From Mermis nigrescens (Eukaryota; Nematoda; Enoplea; Mermithida; Mermithidae): 64,000 bases of DNA. Shown here piece after piece: positions 55,444 through 64,000 of this stretch (positions are counted from its first letter, which is position 1; the number at the start of each line of letters is the position of its first letter). The position numbers and the translations under genes were made by a program. The notes below the pieces were generated by a model. It was not told where the DNA came from, did not search any database, and saw nothing but the letters and a program-made list of their open reading frames with translations. The stretch is from assembly GCA_036768485.1 (NCBI GenBank), contig JAVLUZ010000760.1, positions 299,597 through 363,596 on the forward strand, written 5' to 3'.

Positions 55444-55905
55444 AGCAACCGATTTTTGGACCCCAGCTACCGATCTCGGGCCCCAGCAACCCATTATTGG
55501 AGCCTACCAACTGATTTAGGATCCCAGCAACCAATTTTTAGACCCCTGCAACCAATTTTTGGAGCCCATTAACCGATTTAGGACCCCATCAACCGATTTT
55601 TGAAGCCCACCAACTGGTTTTAAGACCCCAGCAACCGATTTTTGGACCCCGTTAACTGAGTTTTGGAGCTTAACTGATTTAGGACCTCAGCAACCAATTC
55701 TAATACCCCACCAATACAATTTTTCAGCCCACCAGCTGATTTAGGACCCCAGCAACCGACGGATCCCACCAATTGATTTTTTGACCCTAGCAATCGATTT
55801 TGAGACCTCAGCAACCGATTTTTGGAGTCAAGCAACCGATTTTTGAGCTCCAGCAATCATTTTTCAGATCCCAACAACCGATTTTTAAATCCCGACAACC
55901 AAATC
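55235..55905. repeat. 22-bp minisatellite in head-to-head inverted arrangement
   Basis: Units of GGTCCAAAAATCGGTTGCTG run forward to about 55425. From about 55441 the reverse-complement units (CAGCAACCGATTTTTGGACC) run to about 55905. The switch occurs at GATTGCCCACCTATG. The frames are repeat artefacts. Confidence 0.85.
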
Positions 55906-55929
55906 GGTTACTGGGCTCTGAAAATCTAT

Positions 55930-56690
55930 ACGTTAGTAACAGTGTTTTTTTTTGTACAAGGTCCGTTTGTACATGTACAAAGATGGTCCCCAAAAGTCTT
56001 TGTACATTTTGTACATGCAAATTTTTGTGTACTATACTATAGTACAGTAGCGATTTTAGTGTGGTTAAACAGGGTTTTCGATCTTTGGTAGTGTATTATA
56101 GCTAATTTCTGGGTTTCTGACGCCAAAAAATACTAAAAATTATCTGAAAACGGCGCGAAGCGCCGAAAAATGTTGACATTTTTCCATTCTAAATGCAAAT
56201 TCTGCCATTTTAAAGATATATAGGACAAATAATTTATCAGTTCGGAGCGAAGCGCCAAAAATTGTGGGAATTTTACATCTTTTTACAGTTTTTGTCTTCC
56301 TAAAAATCTTTGTACATTTTGTACACAAAATTTTTGGGCACTATAATATGGTATAGCAGCGACTTTAGTGTGGTAAAAACAGAGTTCTCCAACTTTTCAT
56401 AGTGTGTTTTAGCTAATTTCTGGGTCTCTAAGGGTAAAAATCACTAAGAATCGTCTTAAAACGGCGCGAAGCGCCGAAAAATTTGACATTTTTACTTTTG
56501 AAATGCAATTTCTGCCATTATAAAGATATATAGAACACACAATTACTCATTGCGCCGAAATTTTCCCGAATTTTAGACCTTTTTTGCAATTTTTGTCTTC
56601 CCAAAAATCTTTGTACATGTACAAAGACGGTCCCAAAAAGTCTTTGTACATCGGGAAAAATCTTTGCCGAATACAAAAAAAAAACCGTGG
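55930..56690. repeat. Dispersed repeat R6, longer copy with internal duplication
   Basis: Two related blocks (about 55940-56270 and 56290-56670), each with TAGCGA(T/C)TTTAGTGTGG, TAGCTAATTTCTGGGT and GGCGCGAAGCGCC. Matches 45485-45925. Confidence 0.7.
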
Positions 56691-57009
56691 TTAGTAATGC
56701 ATAATTCAGAGATTATACTCAAGTAAGTAAAGACTAATTTAGAGAAAATAACAATTCGTCAGATCAAAATAAAACACATACGTATTCTTATGATCTTCTA
56801 CACATCGATGTATTAACAATACATACTTGTCTGTCCACCTGTTTTATGTGTAAATAAGCGCTAGTCTTTTATACATACATTACTTGTTATTGATGTTTAG
56901 GCTGCGCTGAATTTTGACAATTTTTGCAATGCAGAATTGCATTTCAAAAAGATGAAATCTCAAAATTTTCCGGCGCTTCGCGCCGAATTGATTTCATTTT
57001 ATTACTTTT

Positions 57010-57378
57010 CACACCTGGGCAATGCCCCATATCGGCCCATCACCAGGACGGGCCGAATCAAAAGTTGGACGCGGCTATGTTTTGTATAGGGAGAAAATTT
57101 TTGGAGATAATTTAAGGAAATGCTAGATACAGTATATCATGATCAGTTCCCAAAACATGCACAGGAACCATCTTATTACACTGTTCGACACCTTTTTCAT
57201 GGATGGACCCACCTTTTTTCAGTGACAGACCCACTGATTAAGCTGAACGACCCACCTTTTTCAGGCAAAGACCGAACTTTTTTCAGTTACAGACCCACCT
57301 TTTTCAGAGTCTAGGGACCCACCCTCCCTTTTGGCTGGAAGTTGGACGGGGCGAACCGTCAGCCATTGCCCAGGTATG
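57010..57378. mobile_element. hAT-like MITE with CACACCTGGGCAATG ends
   Basis: 369 bp, CACACCTGGGCAATG to CATTGCCCAGGTATG, flanked by TTACTTTT / TTACTTGT (7 of 8). It interrupts a segment whose hairpin-bearing unit recurs on both sides (56.9 and 57.4 kb). The interior holds ACAGACCCACCTTTTTCAG repeats. Confidence 0.75.
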
Positions 57379-57399
57379 TTACTTGTTATTGATGCTTAA

Positions 57400-58017
57400 G
57401 CCGCGCCAAACTTGGACGATTTTTGTAATGCAAAATTGCGTTTCATAAAGGTTAAATTTCAAAATTTTCCGGCGCTTCGCGCCGAATTCGGACAATTTTT
57501 GTAATGCAAAATTGCGTTTCAAAAAGGTGAAATCTCAAATTTTTCCGGCGCTTCGCACCAAATCGATTTAATTTTATTATTTGTTATTGATGTTTAGGTT
57601 GCGCTGAATTTTGACTATTTTCGCGCATTTCAAGCAGGATTTATATTTCAAGTGAAAACGTATATACTATTTTACGACATGAAAATGAGGAACTCTGTAA
57701 AAGTTTTATTGTTCCACAATTAATTGCATAAAAAATAAGCATATTAAAGGCGGTGAATGTCTCTTCAAGATTAAACGCCTATTGTTACTAAAACAATTAG
57801 GTTTTAAACATAATTGCTATGCAAATTATCGATTGCACTATTTTTTACACCATACTAATTTTGACATACCATTTTTAATTAAAAAAATGCCGCGAGAAAT
57901 GGTGTGACTTCGCGTGAAATTATGAATGGACTTTGCGTGGATGCAAGACTACCATCTTAAAAATTCGATGCATGAATTTTTACACGCAGGAGTTATGTAG
58001 CAACCACTTTTCTGACT
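57400..58017. other. Non-coding with tandem hairpin-bearing units
   Basis: TTTTGTAATGCAAAATTGCG..TTTCCGGCGCTTCGC recurs at about 57420 and 57495. No gene. Confidence 0.5.
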
Positions 58018-58025
58018 TAGGCAAC

Positions 58026-58368
58026 CATACATGATCTTGGGGGTTTGGGGGGTTTCACCCCCCCGCAGAATCATTTTTCACCCCCCCGCGAAAAATTTTT
58101 CACCCCCCCAGAATTGGCGATTTTTCAAAAGTTTTCTAAAGTTACCTGAAAATTGGTAAAAAAAGTGTCTTTTTAAGGGTTTTTTGCTATCTATTTGCTC
58201 AAAATCGCCAAATTTTCGGCGCTTCGCGCCATATATTCATGTTTTAAGCGATATATTGGTCAATTTATTCGAAAAACGGTGTTTTTTAACGCGTACCGGC
58301 CATTTTTGGGTACAAAAAAGACACTTTAGGTTTTCACCCCCCCAGAATTCCCATACTGTGCATGTATG
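58026..58368. mobile_element. hAT-like MITE with CATACATGATC ends
   Basis: 343 bp, CATACATGATC to GTGCATGTATG, flanked by exact TAGGCAAC at 58018-58025 and 58369-58376. Contains GGCGCTTCGCGCC. Confidence 0.85.
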
Positions 58369-58759
58369 TAGGCAACCAACTAAAAAATTGGGCTCCGGTA
58401 CTAGCCGAGACTTTAAGGCTTGCCCGGCTATGTGTGGATCTGAGGTGTTTCAAAAACTAGACATCAGGAAAAGTCTGTAGCGATCTGAGCAAAAACGATT
58501 GAACAAGTCACTCCGGATATAGCTACATCAAAGTGGGAATATTTTACAGTTTACCAAAAATGTTCCGAATTTGGGCTAAAAACATATTTATCTGACATTT
58601 TCAAGGTCGCTGATTACGAAAAAATGACTTTTGTTGTGCGGAAAAAATTTTTGTTTCAAAATTTTTAGATTTGAAAAAAATAGTCTTTTGCATGTTTTTT
58701 TCTGTCATTTTATATACTTGATAAGATATGTGAAAATTCAAATTTCTGCTTAAATGACG

Positions 58760-58935
58760 CTTAGGCTTAGGCTTAGTGTATCTGAGAAGTTGATTTCGGC
58801 TGCTTAGGTCGAGGTCGCTCCCGCTTAGATCGAAGTATAGATGCTTAGGTCGATGTATAGATGCTTAGGTCGATGTTTAGATGCTTAGGTCGATGTTTAG
58901 ATGCTCAGGTCGATGTACATATAGATGCTTAGGTC
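58760..58935. repeat. 20-bp minisatellite, array 1
   Basis: GATGCTTAGGTCGATGTATA units, preceded by GCTTAGGCTTAGGCTTAG. Confidence 0.85.
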
Positions 58936-59388
58936 ACCCTAAATTGGGTAGGTACATGTTGTTCTGCATTCCATTGTTTGAATCTTCAAATGGTTAAAAC
59001 TTTGAGATAATCCGAAAATGCTGTTTGAATCGTATTTAAGTAGAAATCTTTAACTGGATGAAAACAATGCTAAAAATGGTAAAATAAAAAAATTTCTTGA
59101 AAATTTGTGCAAAAAATTATAAAAAATTTTTCTTCAATCTTGGTTTCCACGCAGTATAATTTAATTTTTTGTAATCTGCGACCTTGAAAATGGTAGAAAA
59201 ATATGTTTGTAGTAAAAACTGGAATCTTTTGATAGACTGCAAAAATTCCATAAAGTGGCTCAAAATAGTATATGTCGAAGTAAGATGTTTGAAGTACCGT
59301 AACTCTGTGAGTACTGTATGGATTCGGTTAATTTCTTTTCCCGCTTTTTAGTGACACAAAGTACCTATCGTTTTTCGGCGCTAATTGT

Positions 59389-60272
59389 ATGGCAGTTCTG
59401 GCTAAACTTAAGAATATGGTACTTTCAGAAAAAATGCAGAACGAATACGGAATGCCAAATTTTTTTGCCAAAATGATAGAACATGATAAATTGAAGCGCG
59501 GAAAGAAAATTTGGTGAAAATCTGAGCCATACTTGCAAAGTTGCAGGCAACTCTCGATTTGAGTGTTGCATGAGACGATTAAACGACTCGATCCAAGGAC
59601 TTACACATTTGTCAGAAATAAATAATATGGGCTGAAATAACGGAAGGAAGCATAGCAATGAAGGAGAAAAAGAGAAAAAGGCGCGGAAAGCTGTTTGAAA
59701 TTTGAAAAAAAAATTAAAAAAATTTCATATTTTTTTGCATGTTTTTTCGGTTTTACCCGATAAGATATACGAAAATATAAGTTTTTGCTTCAATTATACT
59801 CAGGCTTAGGCTTAGTATATCTAAAACGTGTTTCAAGCTGCTTTGGTCGAGGTCGCTCCCGCTTAGGTCGATGTATTGATGCTTAGGTCGATGTATAGAT
59901 GCTCAGATCAATATATAGATGCTTAGGTCGATGTACAGATGCTTAGGTCGATGTATAGATGCTTAGGTCAATGTATATAGATGCTTAGGTCGACGCATAG
60001 ATGCTTAGGTCGACGTAAATTGGGTATCTACATGTGATTCTGCATTCAGCTGTTTGAATCTTCAGATACTTAGGTCGATAAGATGCTTGTTTAGGTCGAG
60101 AAGAGGCTAATTAAAGAAACCCATAGCTTTTGTAATATTGATCATAGACGGATAAAATTTTTTTCCGCGCTTTCTTTCAACATGTTATAAGTACTGAGCA
60201 GAAAAATCCGCTCTTCTAAAGTTTATTCGATTCAGAAAGTACCATATTCTTAAGTTACTCCGGCAGTTCTGC
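59389..60272. repeat. Inverted repeat around the second minisatellite
   Basis: GGCAGTTCTGGCTAAACTTA...GGTACTTTC (59391-59428) recurs inverted at about 60235-60272 (GAAAGTACCATATTC...CAGTTCTGCC). Possible ends of an unknown element; no duplication found. Confidence 0.45.
59800..60020. repeat. 20-bp minisatellite, array 2
   Basis: Same unit as 58760-58935 and the same preceding block (TTTTGCATGTTTTTTC...GATAAGATAT...CTTAGGCTTAGTATATC). The two blocks are about 1,045 bp apart, so the region 58.65-60.1 kb is a diverged tandem duplication. Confidence 0.8.
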
Positions 60273-60274
60273 CG

Positions 60275-60685
60275 AAATGGCGCAAAATCGTTTCACAACA
60301 TATTCTTCAAAAACTCCAAGATTTCAACTTAAAACACTGTAAAAACAGAGCTTTTGGCAAAAATGAAAAATGTCTGAAATCTTGGAGAATCCCAATTTCG
60401 TATACTACTTTTGAAGAAGAAAATATTTATTATCCAGAAAAATACACAAAATTTGGTAAAACATAAATACGTGATAAAACAGCGACTGGACAAAAGGACA
60501 TACAGATCACGGAGTGTGATACAACTAGGTGTGCCCCGCTTGACAATAAAATTGTAAAATCAAAAAACTTTTGGACAAAGACAATAAATATTTTCTTGTC
60601 TTGTTCTTTTTTCAAAAACCACATAAGAGGTGCCGAAATTATTTTGACCCTCATTAGAGGAACGCTCTGATACGATATTCATTCA
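60275..60685. other. Possible LINE 5' UTR or flank
   Basis: No gene; AT-rich sequence leading to the LINE ORF1 start. Confidence 0.4.
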
Positions 60686-61560
60686 ATGGCAAAAAAACGA
60701 GCTAGTGATCCAAAATTCGATCTCGAGTCGTGCGGCAAGTGCAGAGGTCATGTGGACGACAATGCAAAGGCGCTTCGCTGCAATTTTTGTGACAAGTGGT
60801 TCCCACGCTGGTTGCCTTGGCCTGACGGACGTTCAGTTCAACGTTATGGCCGATTTGGATCAATTGTATTTTTGCCCCATCTGTTTGCCGATGGGGAACG
60901 CATGTTTTCGCTTGAATCTAAGCTCACCAGCTTGGAAAAACGGTTCGCTTCATTCGAATCTACGGTTACAAGTCGTCTCGACAAGCTGGCTGATCTGGTC
61001 ACGAAAAATCCTGCTCCGAACAATCTAGCCACTGTCCATCCACCGATGGATCTCAACAAGATGGTCATTAGTGCAGTTCGTGATACGATGGAAGCCGAGT
61101 CAGAAAAAGACCACTGCTGTCCTGGAAAACTTCGCCCCGATCAATCAAGACGAGAAATTGGACGATGATGTCAAGCGTTTTGCCTCACAGACCGGTTTCG
61201 ACACGACAAAACTCGTCAGCATCCGTCGGTTGGGCCCTGTCATCGTCTCTGAGGAAGGACAATTGCGATTTGCCACGGATCCTTAAGGTAAAGTGTGATT
61301 CGAACAATCAAAGGCCGAATTGATCCGTTGCGTTTCAAAATTTTCTGATCGAGGCTGTCGATCAAAGGTCTATGCTAGACCTGATCGCACTTGGCAACAG
61401 CGCAAAACCCTTTGCCATTTGAACGCTGAATTGGCTGAAAAACTGGATTCGGGCGAGATGAATTGGTTCATCAATCGCAATTCTTATGAGTTGAAGCAGT
61501 TTAAGCTGTCTTTTGCCTCGCCCTTAGGGAGTTCACTCCCTACTGTTCCTGTTAAAAAGC
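60686..61560 (+). pseudogene. LINE ORF1 with PHD-type zinc finger, frameshifted
   Basis: Nucleic-acid-binding ORF1 of a Jockey/CR1-like retrotransposon. ATG 60686 (MAKKRASDPKFDLESCGKC) opens a PHD-like finger: CGKC, CNFCDKW, then after a shift SHAGC and FCPIC. Back in the first frame a coiled coil follows (SLESKLTSLEKRFASFESTV). Further frames carry KLDDDVKRFASQTGFDTTKL and RPDRTWQQRKTLCHLNAELA. At least three frame changes, so inactive. PHD fingers in ORF1 are known in several Jockey and CR1 lineages. Confidence 0.7.
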
Positions 61561-61579
61561 TAAATTCTAAGAAAATCAA

Positions 61580-64000
61580 TATCAACTGTGTTTATTTAAT
61601 GCTAGAAGTTTGCAAAATAAGATATCTCAATTTCATGCTCTACTTTCTTCAGAACGTTATGATTTAGTGTTCGTCTCTGAGACATGGTTACATGATCATA
61701 TTTCTGATGGCCTAATTTGTCCATATGCAACTTATTCTGTTCACAGATGTGACAGAATTGGCTATAGGGGAGGAGGTGTCGCACTCTTTTTCAAGAAGTC
61801 CTCAAAAATCAACACATGTTTCTGCTGTGGAAGAATTCTTGTGTCCTGAAGTATTAGTTTGTGATTTTCACTTGTGTAAAATCTGTCAGATTCATAATGT
61901 GTTATTGTCCACCCCAATATGACTCAGAAATCGCTAATAGTTAGTAAATTATTTGAACATTATGTCGAAAATGCTCAAAATTGTATCCTACTAGGTGATT
62001 TTAATTTGCCTGATTTTGAATTTGAATATTATTTCTGCTTATAGAAACCCTGTGACACAAGTATTTTATGATTGTTTAGCTTAATCTTGGTCTTATACAA
62101 TTATCTTTTGATCCAAATAGAGATGAAAATATTCTTGATCTAGTTTTGATGTACTTCCGGCAATCTTGTCTTCAATGTATTAACTACTGAACCTTTCTCT
62201 AATAGTGATCATTGTAGCATTGAGTTCAGTTTACCTGCGTCTGTAGTACCCAACCAAACTCCCTTGAGTATGACTTTAGAAAAGCGGACTATGCATCTAT
62301 CGAGATTTTTTTAGCCTCTATCGATTGGCACATCTGTTTTACCCATTGCATTAGCATTAACGATTTTTATGTTGTTTTTCTTGACATAATTAATGACAGC
62401 TATAATCGATACGTTCCCTTTAAGCATACTGTGCATAAAAAATCACTGCCAAAGTCGTGTCGTAAATTGCAAGTGACTAAAAAGGAACTTTGGGAAAAGT
62501 ATAAAAAGAGTCGTGCTCCTGTTATTTTAAGCAAGTATAAGAAGATTACTAAAGAAATTAAATTTGCTTTGAAAGATCTTTTCACGAGGGAGGAACGTAA
62601 GCTTTTAAATTCTCGAAATGTAAAAATTTTTATTCTTTCGTAAATGACCGGTTAAGAAAGACAAAGTCAGCTTCAATATTAATGTGTGATGGTAGGATGA
62701 TAATGATTTTGAAAAAGCTAATGCTTACAACTCTTTTTTTGCGAGTAATTTTGTTATTGACGATCTTGTTTCTCCCCATTTCGCAAACAGAGTCAAAAGT
62801 GATGCTCATCCTCTTTCTGTAAAATTTGATGTTCTGACTATTTCTGAATCCATAAGTAGGCTTAAGCCCACTTTGTCGCTTGGCCCCGATGGCTTGTGTG
62901 CATATTTTATTAAAAAGTTGAAAACAGTGTTGCTCTCACCTTTAGAAACCATCTTCAACGTTTCTTATCAAAGTGGAAAGATACCTGATTTTTGGCGTAA
63001 AGCTGTTGTGATCCCAGTTCATAAAAAGGGGGATATGTCATCAGTTGATAACTATCGTCCAATTTCCTTATGTTGTGCTTCTTGTAAATTAATGGAATCT
63101 ATAATGAACATGTCCTTGCTTTCTTATCTAGAGAAGCAAAATCTGCTAAGTGAAAAACAGTTTGGTTTTAGAAAAAATAGATCATGTGCGTTACAACTTG
63201 TTGAGTGCAAAAATCAGTGGACCAAATTTCTAGATGAGGGAATTCCTGTTGACATTGTCTACATTGACTTTTGTAAGGCTTTTGATACCGTGTCACACAA
63301 AAACTGCATAATTAAGTTGGCATCTTATGGACTGAACAAACTCTCTTTTAATTGGATCGAAAATTTCTTGACTAATAGATCCCGAAGTCGTTAAAATTAA
63401 AAAATTCTTTATCTGATTCCATTCCTGTTACCAGTGGCGTGCCCCAGGGTAGTATACTAGGTCCCACACTTTTTTTAATCTTCATTAACGACTTATGTGA
63501 AATGCGCCAAAACAGTAATTTTACTTTGTTTGCTGACGATATCAAACTTTGGAATCTATCATCCAATTTCATGACACTTCGCGTTGACATAAATTATGTG
63601 CATGAGTGGGCCAATACATGGCAATTAAAAATATCAGTTAATAAATGTTTAGTTCTATATCTGGGTAGTTCAAACCCTAGGCATTCTTATCACATAAATG
63701 ATTTCTATCTTTCTACTGACACACTTTGTGTAAAAGATTTGGGTGTTTTTCTGAATTCTAATTTATCGTCCAGATCTCATTGTGAATATATTGTGAAAAA
63801 AGGCATGCACTTAAGCAATCTGATCTTGCATAGTTTTATTTCTAAGGATAGATTATTACTTGTTAAGGCCTTCATTACTTACGTTCGACCAGTGCTTGAA
63901 TTTTGCTGTGTTTTGTGGAGTCCTTACCTGCTGTGTGATATCACTTCCGTCGAACGGGTTCAAAGAAGGTTTACGAAACGAATTTTTAGTGATAAAAATT
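61580..64000 (+). pseudogene. LINE ORF2: AP endonuclease and reverse transcriptase, frameshifted, runs off the window
   Basis: Endonuclease pieces: KISQFHALLSSERYDLVFVS, ETWLHDHISDG, then RIGYRGGGVALFFKKS and LLGDFNLPDF. The reverse transcriptase is readable from 62873 (SLGPDGLCAYFIKKLK, FWRKAVVIPVHKKGDMSSVD, NYRPISLCCASCKLME, QFGFRKNRSCALQLVE, VYIDFCKAFDTVSHKN). It shifts near 63395 and continues open to the right edge with SGVPQGSILGPTLFLIFIND, the catalytic FADD in TLFADDIKLW, and the thumb region (CLVLYLGSSNPR, LGVFLNSNLSSRSHCEYI). At least four frameshifts. The APE endonuclease plus RT with FADD points to the Jockey/CR1 group. The 3' end is beyond the window. Confidence 0.85.

Noticed and set aside
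55077..55856. Frames rich in NRLLGSKN repeats on both strands.
   Set aside because: Translation of the inverted 22-bp minisatellite.
58760..60020. Telomere or internal telomeric sequence.
   Set aside because: Only two to three TTAGGC-like units precede a different 20-bp repeat.

Overview
The window reads as nuclear DNA of an invertebrate animal. It is AT-rich, dominated by transposable elements, and holds one spliced cellular gene: an ATG4-type autophagy protease on the minus strand, with phase-consistent GT-AG exons at 51.4-51.2, 50.5-50.3, 44.0-43.2 and 40.3-40.2 kb. The species cannot be fixed from sequence alone. All function calls come from reading motifs; no database search was possible.

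1-12.6 kb is a cluster of decayed Polinton/Maverick-type virus-transposon genes, nearly all on the minus strand. Two diverged sets lie side by side. Set A (about 1-5.0 kb) has an F54H12.2-type capsid gene, a small core-like protein, two conserved small Polinton genes, an A32-like packaging ATPase, a TATA-binding-protein (TBP) homologue and an integrase with a chromodomain. Set B (about 5.5-12.6 kb) has an AT-hook protein, a second ATPase, an adenovirus-type cysteine protease, a second capsid gene, a basic core-like protein, a conserved structural protein, a second chromodomain integrase, a Cys-rich protein and several copies of an unrecognised FW-motif protein. Most genes carry frameshifts or stops. 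Almost every gene is preceded 29-50 bp upstream by TATAAATA, often (G/A)TCTATAAATA, overlapping the end of the previous gene.

13.96-25.76 kb is a Ty3/gypsy LTR retrotransposon on the minus strand with an almost intact gag-pol frame. The integrase continues, after a one-base shift, through a GPY/F motif into a PWWP domain. Downstream, in the env position, lies a DEDDy 3'-5' exonuclease gene of mut-7/EXD type. The 5' LTR is split by about 3.9 kb of inserted repeats.

26-60 kb is repeat territory: at least four hAT-like MITE families with 8-bp target duplications (one copy nested in another of its own family), tRNA-derived SINEs, TA microsatellites, minisatellites, and a GC-rich hairpin motif (GGCGCTTCGCGCC) scattered through 36-58 kb. 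The ATG4 introns hold many of these. 60.7-64 kb is a Jockey/CR1-like LINE with a PHD-type finger, endonuclease and reverse transcriptase, running off the right edge.

The most unusual signals are the virus-encoded TBP beside a uniform TATA promoter, and the gypsy element that couples a chromatin-reader domain to a captured exonuclease.
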